From contig RPFO01000213.1 of assembly GCA_009746045.1 (NCBI GenBank), positions 8,935,781-8,999,780 on the forward strand: a stretch of 64,000 bases of DNA, in the 5' to 3' direction. Positions 32,114 through 41,900 of the stretch are shown here, one piece after another. The position numbers and the translations under genes are program-made. This stretch comes from Mesostigma viride. Taxonomy: Eukaryota; Streptophyta; Mesostigmatophyceae; Mesostigmatales; Mesostigmataceae. Under the pieces are notes generated by a model. That model saw only the letters and a list, made by a program, of their open reading frames with translations. It was not told the DNA's origin and ran no database searches. Each line of letters opens with the position of its first letter. Position 1 is the stretch's first letter.

Positions 32114-32872
32114 ACAGAGGGCTCTAGCCTCTAGGCCCGACCTGAGGGTGTTGTCCCTCCGGTATATAGAGTCCCCCTCTGGGCTTGGCCAGTTTGTTGG
32201 CCGTTCTCTGTCCTCAGTGTGAACATTGTTTCCTACGCGTCTCCTCCCTCGTGCCGTCCCTCCTGGCAAGCCTCCGTGCAAGGCAGTTAGGGGAGCCTCA
32301 CACCCGGCGTGGTGCTGGTGATCCCTACACCGTTTGGGGTGGAACCGAGGTTAACATGTTTTTGCTTTGGGCCTTGGATGGTCAGTCGATTGTGTTAGGC
32401 TTTTGTTGGGTGCGTTAGGTTATTCCTACCCCTTTGGTTTCCTCCCTGTATACGTAGTAGGGAGAGGGCTCCCTACCTTTGTGGGGGGGGGAGGTGTTAC
32501 GTCGCGTAACTTTTGTTGTTGTTACGGACGTAAATTAGGTCCTTTGTTGCCTCAGCCATTCCGGAACAGTTCGCTGACTTTTCCAGGCTTACGTGTAGTT
32601 AGGACCTTTTGGCCGGTCGGTACCGGGCCTTGTGACGTGGCAATTGTACAGTATGGTGGTTCGGTGCAGTCGCGCCGCGCTGCGTACTTTAGTAGTGGTC
32701 CTTTTATCCTCCGTGTGAACCTTGTGGACATGCGTTGGTCCTGTAGGCAAGGGTCGATGTCGGCCCGAGCATACACGAAGGTCGGCGATCATTCATGCAG
32801 CAGTTGTCCTTCGTGAATTGCACCCGGCGTGTGTTATGAATTAACACATATTAGCTAGGGTCATGGCAGTGT

Positions 32873-34747
32873 CGCACGCCAGCGCCCCCCTCCTCGGCCG
32901 CGGACTACCAAGTCCCCGCCTTGAAGGAGGGCTGCCTTGCCACCAACGACGTCGTCCACCCCTTCACTTTGGAGGAATTGGACGGCGCCCTTGCTCGCCT
33001 GCGGTACGATGCGGCGGTCGGTGCCGACCACCTTTCTGCTGAGCTGCTGAAGACCCCTGATCTGGCGGTTAGAGATCTTCTGCTGGCGTTCTGCAACCGT
33101 GTCCTGCTCTCTGACGAGCCTCCGCCTGCTGAGTGGCAGACGGCCATCCGCGTCATGCTGTACAAGAAGGGCTCTGCTGCTGACCCCGGTAACTACCGGG
33201 GTGTCTGCCTCCAGAGCGCCGCGCTGAAGGTCTTCATGCGCATGATGCTGCACAGGCTCCGCGCCGCGCTGGACCCACACCTGGGTGAGTCTCAGATGGG
33301 TTTCCGTCGTGGTCGTAACACTGTCATGGCTGTGTTTGTCGCGCGCCGGTTGATGGAGGAGGTGCGTCGACTTCCCCCTGACAGTTTGCCGCTGGTCTTC
33401 ATTTTTGTTGACTATATCAAGGCCTTTGACACGGTTCTCTGGGAGGCTCTTTGGGCCATCCTAGCTCTGGATCGGGTACCACCTGCGTTTATTGCTGCCA
33501 TTCGCCGTCTGTATGAGGGTTCACAGGCAGTAGTGCGGACTGCGGAGGGCACCACCCCACCATTCCCCCTTCACCACGGGGTGTGGCAAGGTTGTGTCCT
33601 GTCCCCATACCTGTTCATTATTGTCGTGGATCACGTCATGCGCCAGGCACGTGCGCGCTTTACTGCTCTTAAGGGGTTCGAGCCAGGCTTGGACATCCTT
33701 AACGTGAAAGAGCACGGCGGGGTTAGACCTGGTTACCGCCTTGCCGACCTGATTTATGCGGATGATACCACCCTCATCGAGCGACCCGAGCACATTCAGA
33801 CCTGGCTGGACTGCCTGGGCCTGGAGGCGCGGGCGGTGGGGCTGGAGATTAGTGTCAAAACTGAGGCGATGGTGATAGGCGCATCCAGTAAACCACCGCT
33901 GCCGCGCCTGCTCGACGGGACGGAGGTCCCGTTCCGCGACCGCTTCAAGCTGCTGGGGAGCTGGCTTCCTGACACCGCCGACGATGTGGACACCCGCATC
34001 GGCCTTGCCTGGGCCAAGCTCCGTTCGCTCACACCCTACTGGCGCTCGAAGGGCCTTAACGGGCACCGCAAGCGCATGCTCTTCAAGGTCCTCGTCCTCA
34101 CGGTGCTCACGTATGGCGCCGAGGCGTGGACCCTCCCCCCAAGCTGGCAGCTCGGCTCGACGGCACAGTTTACAGGATGCTCCGGCAGGTCCTTAATGTA
34201 GGTTTTTCCGAGCGTCCGTCATCAGAGTCTCTGTATCATGGCATGCCTCGTGTTTCGGACGAGATTAGACAGCGTAGGATAGCATTTGTAGGACACCTTG
34301 CACGCACCAGCCAGGTCGACACCACCCTTGGTCTGGCCGGCCCCCAGCGGCTTGGACAGCCAGGGCGGCACATTCTGACCTGGCCTGGCCCCAAGGACAT
34401 TCCCAAAAGGGTAGGGAAACCTGTCACCAACTACGTTCAGATGCTGCTGGACGACCTCGTGGTCCCAGCCCAGTTTGAGCACCGCATCCACTCTCTCTCC
34501 CGTCTTTGGACTGCCATGCAGGACAAGGAGCGGTGGAAGAAGATTGTCACGGCACACACGCCCGACCCTGTGGGCAAGCCACCTCCCCCCAAGCGGAGGA
34601 GGCGTTTTGATGAGTAGTGTAGTTAGGCTTTTCTAGATAGAGTTAGGATAGTTCGATCACGCGGCTTCCTCCACCCCATCCATCATGAAATATGTGCTAC
34701 ATGACCTCCCCACGGAGGCATGTTATAATTTAATTTAATTTAATTTA
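32873..34747 (+). mobile_element. 5'-truncated LINE inserted in the gypsy LTR
   Basis: 1,875 bp flanked by the 10-bp target duplication ATGGCAGTGT (32863-32872 and 34748-34757). Begins inside the RT coding region, ends with a 3' UTR, a conserved hairpin (34697-34722) and an AATTT-repeat tail. The same 3' end occurs at 38.9 and 52.7 kb. Target-primed retrotransposition explains the truncation, tail and duplication. Confidence 0.92.
32915..34617 (+). pseudogene. LINE reverse transcriptase, truncated and frameshifted
   Basis: The frame enters at the N-terminal side of the RT (VVHPFTLEELDGALARL). It shows RT landmarks: YKKGSAADPGNYRGVCL, GFRRGRNTVMAVFVARRL, FVDYIKAFDTV with catalytic Asp, GVWQGCVLSPYLFI, and YADDTTLIERPEH with the second catalytic pair. 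After LTYGAEAW a run of Cs near 34133 shifts the frame. The continuation gives a C-terminal domain (RMLRQVLNVGF, RRIAFVGHLAR) and the tail VGKPPPPKRRRRF before the stop at 34617. The endonuclease and ORF1 are absent, being beyond the 5' truncation. Confidence 0.88.
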
Positions 34748-35343
34748 ATGGCAGTGTAGTAGTGTTTCCTCCGTAGTACCCTAGTTTTATTCGGTGTATG
34801 GCGTATTATAATAGAATGCATTGAGAACAGAGTCGACGCGTCCCAGGTCTTTCCACAATATAGCTCCCCATCACTAGGTAACCTCACTAGTTTAGTTGAA
34901 GTCAGGCTAGGCGTTTGGAATAGACTGAGAGAGGAGCCAGGGCGTAACACCCACCACCCTATCTATCTGTTTTGGCGAGAAGCCTGTGGGCTGGCGCCTC
35001 TGATTGACACGCCCAACCGTGGCGTAGTACCAACCGACTACCGTGCGCTTTCAGCACCGGGCCAACCCGTGGCGAATCAACATCAACAGTGTAGCACCAG
35101 CACCGCCCATTTTGTGGCATCTTGGACGGGCTGAAAAACAGTGTCGTACCGCCACATTTTCCCCAATTAATTAGCGTGTCACCGCCACATTGGACGTAAA
35201 TCCGCCACTAACCGAAATGCTTAGCGTTGACCACGGGCACTGTAGCAAGTGGGTGATAGTACCAAACTCGCCACAAAAGACATGCAAAATGTTGGAGGGT
35301 GAGGCAAAACTTAACGTAAGACCCGACTCAGAAAGGCAAAAGA

Positions 35344-35449
35344 TACGGCGGCCGGGAATCGAACCCGGGCCCTTCGCGATCTCACGTCGATGTAACGTGG
35401 AAGGGCTCGAGGGTGGGAGGCGAAGATACTACCACTGTACTACCGCCGC
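35344..35449 (-). tRNA. tRNA-Gly (CCC) with 35-nt intron
   Basis: On the minus strand the cloverleaf folds fully. Acceptor GCGGCGG pairs with CCGCCGT (one G-U). D arm GTAC-AGTGGTA-GTAT. Anticodon stem TTCGC/GCGAA with loop CTCCCAC, anticodon CCC (complement of 35415-35417). T arm CCGGG-TTCGATT-CCCGG; discriminator A. A 35-nt intron (35413 down to 35379) sits after the base 3' of the anticodon, the canonical position. TTTT follows the gene as Pol III terminator. It is the downstream member of a tandem pair. Confidence 0.93.
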
Positions 35450-35540
35450 CCACAGATATATTCTCAGCTTGTCCGGCATTAGAGTGGCCGGAGGAAACCA
35501 GCAGAAAAATCAACAAGGGGCGGGAAAAGAAAGCAAAAAT

Positions 35541-35647
35541 TACGGCGGCCGGGAATCGAACCCGGGCCCTTCGCGGACTCACGTTAGTTTTACGTGGAAG
35601 GGGGTGATGTGTGGGAGGCGAAGATACTACCACTGTACTACCGCCGC
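35541..35647 (-). tRNA. tRNA-Gly (CCC) with 36-nt intron
   Basis: Same mature sequence as the neighbouring copy; the intron (35611 down to 35576) is 36 nt and clearly diverged, yet keeps the canonical position and the CCCTTCCACGT and ACGTGAG words that can pair. TTTTT terminator follows on the minus strand. Lies about 92 bp upstream of the other copy and is divergent from UNG, which starts 270 bp away on the plus strand. Confidence 0.93.
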
Positions 35648-35915
35648 TGACAGTCAACCACACAGAAGACTTGAGCGATGTAAATTTCTTGTCCAAAGCA
35701 ATATATATTATTAAAGCATTTCTGCGCAGCTTCTGCACTCTACTGTACACCGCCGCATGCCCCCAGCCCCCCATGAAAATGATTTGTTTGCGCGATGGCA
35801 TTTTCCCGCGCAAAAACATGGGACGAAAACGTCGGTGTTATACTGTAACAGCGGCAGATATCCACCGGCTATGGTGCCATTGTTAAAGTTCAACCAGCCA
35901 ATACTACCGTAATAC

Positions 35916-38900
35916 ATGCTTGTTGTTTGCTCGCAGTTCCTAAGAGGAGTAGTAAAGACAGTTTGCCCTTTGCGGACAGTGACCCGCGCTGCGAGCTTCG
36001 GCTTTCCCAGGGTAGTAGTCCAGCTGAGAATGAGGCCTGTCGGAAAGCAGTCCTCCATAATGAGATTTATGCGGCTCGAAGTGAATCCTCCCAAAAGGTC
36101 AAGGATAGAACTGCCGAGCAATGGACCTGGCGAATCGCCGGAACAGAATGAAGCAAACGACGCTGCTTGTCAGCCGACTTCTGTAGCACGTGGTGACGTG
36201 CTCTTTCGACGCGAGGACTCAACGGCTCAAGGGGCTTCATTACATGGGGATTTGAGCGAAGAGCAGCGGATTGTTGCCGACAAAAACAGATTTATTGCGC
36301 TTGCTAAATGCAGAATGCGGGAAGCCCAGAAAGTTGTGGATGATGCTCGAGGTCAGTATGGCGTCGAGAGCTTCGCATTCAAATGGCGCTCGCTGCGCTA
36401 GCATATCCTCGCTTTGTGCTGCTTTGTTGATGCTAAATATTAATGCTACAATTCTTTTTCTAAATAACCTGCCAATGCGGACAGCTGGAGGTTGCTATCC
36501 GGCCTTGGCGAGTCTCCTGGTAGAGCCCACGTGGCGTTCTGCGCTGGCGAGCGAGTTCGAGAAACCGTACATGGAAGGGCTGTACAATTTTGTGAAGGCC
36601 GAGTCTGCCGGGAGCACTCCAATCTACCCACCGACGGCCATGATTTTCCGAGCTTTGAATACTTGCCCCCTTGACAGGGTGAAGGTCGTCTTGCTTGGGC
36701 AGGTAAGTTGTCACCCTGTATAGCTGGTGCTTCGTGTCCAGCGACAGGTGCATGCGGCCTTCTAAATGGCGGATCCAGACCCTAAGATTGCTCATGGTGC
36801 GTCAAGGTCTACCAGGCCTGTGCTGTCACCAAAAGTGCAGGAAGATTTGGACCCGTGGTCAGCCAACAAGCACGTATATGTATGCAGCAGTGAAAGGCAT
36901 GCTTGGCAGTCATTCATCTAGGCTATCCTTGAGCGCCCTTGGCTGTTTTGTGAATTCTTGCTTATCTAGGTTATCCTTGAGCGCCCTTGGCTGTTTTGTC
37001 TATTGTTGTTAATCTAGGCTATCCTTGAGCGCCCTTGGTTGTTTTGTCTATTCTTGGTCACCATTGTCGGTCTGGCTATTTTTATCCATTGCGCTGCTCT
37101 TGGAAGGTCGGCGTGCAAACAGGCATTCGCCATCTAAAATTTTGTTGGCATGTCGTGTGGCAGTGCATGCGGATGGCAACTCTGCCTCTTATTGACGCGG
37201 AGAACTTGCCTGGGATGCGCCGTGCGCGAGGCCCCTGGATCCCCCCATGCTTCCCTTGTCTACAGCACGTGTCTACAGCACGTGCAAACACTCTTGTCAT
37301 CACCAATTCAGAAAACGAGTGGCAATCCCAGTGTGCTGGCCTGTCTCTCTTGGCCTGTCTCTGTGGGCCTTTCTGTGTGGGCCTCTTGTATTTGGCCCTT
37401 AACTCTTGGCTGTTCTGTTTGCCCTTGTTTAGTTGACTTTCTCCTTCGGTCTTTCCCTGTTAGCCATCTTTGTTTTGCTCTTCCTTACTCGGCCTTTCTC
37501 AGGTGGCTTGACTGGCTTGGCCTTTCTCACTCGGCCATTGTCTCTTGGCCTTTCATGGCGTGACCTTTCTTTTCCTGGCCTTACCCTGCTGGTCTCCCCT
37601 GGCGGCACACGCCACACGCAGGACCCCTACCACGACGTTGGCCAGGCCATGGGGCTCTGCTTCTCAGTGCCAGAGGGGGTGCCCCCCCCCCCCAGCCTGG
37701 TCAACATTTTCAAGGAGCTCGAGGATGACCTGGGGCCGGGTGTGCGTAGCCCCTCGGCCAAGCCGTCGGGGGATCTGCACAAGTGGGCGACCGAGGTGAG
37801 CTTGTTGGCACTTGGTGAAGACGTGAGACAGTTGGCAGTTGGTGACGATGGTGGTCGATTGGTGAAGTGCCTGAGTGGATCACTAGATTTGAAAGTGTGT
37901 GAGTGAACCCTTGCCCGCGGGGTGTCAGTCAGATAGTTTCTAGCGCATGGTAAGAGATGATTGGTAACAAGCAATCTACCTAGCTAGGAGAGACTAGGCC
38001 TGGGGGTTAGTCACATTGTTGTCAGGAAAATAATTGATAGTATATATTCATTATTTTTTAATCATCACTATTCATTATTTTATCATTTATTCATGAGAAA
38101 GTGCCTGGATGCGGTGGCACTTTATTTAGGGAATGCATGCTACTTTGGCGGTTGGGATGTGAGGACGGGCGAAGTGGCAGGATTTGGTGAATGGAAAATG
38201 AGAAGAGACCTGAGTAGTTTGATGGGTATAGGGTAGGGAATGCAGCCCTGGCGGCCGATGTCGGCATATTGGCGCAGCTGTATACTTCGTGGACCAAGTG
38301 TTGCAGTGAGTGGGCCAGTAGGGGTGAACCTAGTGGCGCTGCGCGTGGGCCGTGAGGGGTGGCGCTGCGCGTGGGCCGTGAGGGGTGAACCAGGTTGTGC
38401 AGTGAGTGGGCCACGATCAGCAAACCACTTGGTGCAGCGAATGGATCATGTGCTGCACTGGGGCCAGCGGGTGCTGCGCTGTGTGAGGTGCGAGAAATGA
38501 CCCAAGGAGCGATGAGTGAAACTGGGGGAGCAACGAACTTCTATGCAGTGGTGGAAGGGTGGGTGGGTGGGTGGGTGGGTGGGTGGGTGGGTGGGTGGGT
38601 GGGTGGGTGGGTGGGTGGGTGGGTGGTGGGTGGTGGGTGGTGGGTGGGTGGGGGGCAGAAATGGCAGGGGAAGCTTTGGCGAGAAAAGGTATTGGCGCCT
38701 GGGAAGGGGCCCGATGCCTCCATTTTTGCGTGAGGCTATCCCCTCAACAAACGTCAGTGGGCACCGCCAATGTCGCATTGCTCGTAGCTGTGCTGGGGTT
38801 CCAGGCTGAACTGTCTTTGTGGCCTCGCTTGAAAGCCACGTGGGTAAACCATCATGACATGGATTACACCAGGACGATTGCTACCAGTAGATTACCTCAG

Positions 38901-41900
38901 AGTTAGCTTAGTTCGGTTTTCGCGGCTTCGCCCACCTTCATCCATCCAGCAAGGGAATACGTGCTACATGATCTCCCAATGGAGTCATGTTGTAATTTAA
39001 TTTATTTTTTATAAAAAAAATTTAATTGCTACCAGTGAATTACTGGTTAGCTCACTGTGGCTGGATGGTATTGTCCATGGCATTGTCTGACGCCCGTGCT
39101 TGTCCCCTCTTATGACGATACGTTCCTTGTATCCTCCCCTGGCCTCTTTGACGGTTGCCTTTGCGCCTTCACTCACAGGGGGTGCTCTTGCTGAACACCG
39201 TCCTTACGGGTACGTGGCAGCCAAGGAGGGCGCGTTGCCTGCACGGTGCCTGGCTTGGCTGATAACACGGATGGGTGGGTGGGTGGGTGGGTGGGTGGGT
39301 GGGTGGGTGGGTGGGTGGGTGGGTGGGTGGGTGGGTGGGTGGTGGGTGGGTGGGTGGGTGGGTGGGTGGGTGGGTGGGTGGGTGGGTGGGTGGGTGGGTG
39401 GGTGGGTGGGTGGGTGGGTGGGTGGGTGGGTGGGTGGGTGGGTGGGTGGTGGGTGGGTGGGTGGGTGGGTGGGTGGGTGGGCGGGTGGGTGGGTGGGTGG
39501 GTGGGTTACTGTTTGACGTGCAGTTTTCCCCGAAATCCTTCAATCCTGTATGTGTCGTGCCATCCTAGCCGCAGAGTCAGGTGTTTTGCGCCAAGATCCA
39601 CCATCCAACTAGTTGACGCCAATGGAAATGCTCAAATTTCATCCCCTCTTCACTCGCTGTTCAAATAAATTGGCATCACAAATTCTTCGAAATGTTTCAG
39701 ATTAGTATACGTAGTTTTCTATTTTTGCTGCCTCAGGTAGTATACTATAGCAGTATCCTACAAGAGTATATCCTCAGCAATCCTATTCATAAATTTTTTA
39801 GCAACCCTAGGAAATTTCGCTTACTACCGAGTATGAGGATACTACAAGAGTATACCACCGAGTATGAGTATACTAGAAGGGTAGTAGATTCCTGACAGAG
39901 GCCTATCGTGCGCGCACAGCTTACCCTAAACCCCTGGCTGCTTCTAGCTTTTATACCCCAAGCCATCGCAAAGGCTACAAAGTTGCTTGCCCATGTTGAT
40001 AGTCCTTTCTGGGATTGCAGCATTTCCCTGCTTCCGTGCTTTATTTGCGCAGAATGTGTTTGCAGCATGTAGCACGCAGTAACATAGGCGGTTTTTCCGC
40101 GTTTTCGGCATTGCGTTTTTCCGCGTTTTCCGCGGACCGGCACTGAACGCAAATGGTTTTCACCTTTGCGGCGTGCCAAATCAGAATAGGCGGTGGCCAC
40201 ATTACCTAGCACACCGAAACCTGCCCAGTGCCCATGTTTTTCCTGCCTGGCTTTCGCCTCCCACCCCTTCCCCCCCCCCTTTCCCCCCCTCCTCCCCCTC
40301 ACCCCGGCTTCTTGTCATCAGCATTTCCCTCCCTTGATTGTACTAGTTTGCTCATATGTTACTTGTCGTCTTACTGTGTGGCATCACCACATGAGCGCAG
40401 TCATCGTGATTTTTAATTAATTCATGGGCGTGTCAGGTCTGTGAGCTCGAACAGCTAGTTGTTCACAAAAGGATGCCGTGCTTGTGATTCTCAGCGGCAG
40501 CCCTCCGCCGTTGATCACTCGTGTGCCCACCTCCTGAATTGCTTGTTTCCGTGCTTGCTCTCTCTTATGCTGCCCCAGTATATGGCCCTGTTACTATTGT
40601 TTTGTTGTTATTCTTATGCTGCCCCAGGATATGGCCCTGTTACTATTGTTTTGTTATTATCCTTATGCTGCCCCAGGATATGGCCCTGTTACTATTGTTT
40701 TGTTATTATTCTTATGCTGCCCCAGGATATGGCCCTGTTACAATTGTTTTGTTATTATCCTTATGCTGCCCCAGGATATGGCCCTGTTACTATTGTTTTG
40801 TTATTATTCTTATGCTGCCCCAGGATATGGCCCTGTTACTATTGTTTTGTTATTATCCTTATGCTGCCCCAGGATATGGCCCTGTTACTATTGTTTTGTT
40901 ATTATCCTTATGCTGCCCTAGGATATGGCCCTGTTACTATTGTTTTGTTATTATCCTTATGCTGCCCCAGGATATGGCCCTGTTACTATTGTTTTGTTAT
41001 TATTCTTATGCTGCCCCAGGATATGGCCCTGTTACTATTGTTTTGTTATTATCCTTATGCTGCCCCAGGATATGGCCCTGTTACTATTGTTTTGTTATTA
41101 TTGATCTTGTTTAATTGTTGTGACTATTGTTGGCTTGCTTGTATGCAGTTCTGTGTCCTGCCCTCTACCGCATCGCCCTTTCCCTCAGCTGCCCACGTAC
41201 TTCTCCACGAGGATTTATGCTGTGTGGTACCGTCACGAGAGTCATCTAATAGATAGTGTTATTCGAGAGTCGTCTAATATGTAGTGTTATTTGATACGTA
41301 TGCTGCGTGGTACCGTCACGAGAGTCATCTAATAGATAGTGTTATTCGAGAGTCGTCTAATATGTAGTGTTATTTGATACGTATGCTGCGTGGTACCGTC
41401 ACGAGAGTCATCTAATAGATAGTGTTATTCGAGAGTCGTCTAATATGTAGTGATATTTGATGCGTATGCTGCGTGGTACTGTCACGAGAGTCATCTAATA
41501 GATAGTGTTATTCGAGAGTCGTCTAATATGTAGTGTTATTTGATACGAGCAGTATAGATGTGCTACTATAAATACTACTATCAATTTGATTTTGTTCCCA
41601 TGTTCAGACGGCAGCCTTTCCTTTTGCCCACGCTCTGACCATCCCGATGACTTGTGCCTGGCCACATGCTGCCACCCCCTCATAATCGCTTGCCTTGCCC
41701 ACGCAGTGCGGGCACACCAGGCCAATTCGCACGCCAAGCGTGGGTGGGAGCTGTTTACTGATGCCGTCATACGCGCCATCTCGCTGAACTGTCGCGGAGT
41801 GGTCTTCCTGCTCTGGGGCAAGCCGGCACAGCTAAAGTCCCGGTAGGCAGCATGAGTGCCGTCCAAGTGCCAGTAGGCAGCACGAGTGCCATCCAAGTGC

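Larger units (their letters stand above)
32495..34949 (+). repeat. gypsy 3' LTR, split by a LINE
   Basis: Starts TGTTACG at 32495, directly after a polypurine tract GTGGGGGGGGAGG, and ends CGTAACA at 34949; TGTTACG/CGTAACA are exact inverted termini. Removing the LINE insertion (32873-34747) and one copy of its 10-bp target duplication leaves an LTR of about 570 bp. No second LTR copy is seen in the window, so the 5' end of the element is missing or too diverged. Confidence 0.7.

Noticed and set aside
40459..41256. 265-aa Cys/Tyr/Leu-rich ORF resembling a membrane protein
   Set aside because: Encoded by a 49-bp minisatellite; all three frames give the same 49-residue periodic peptide in rotation.
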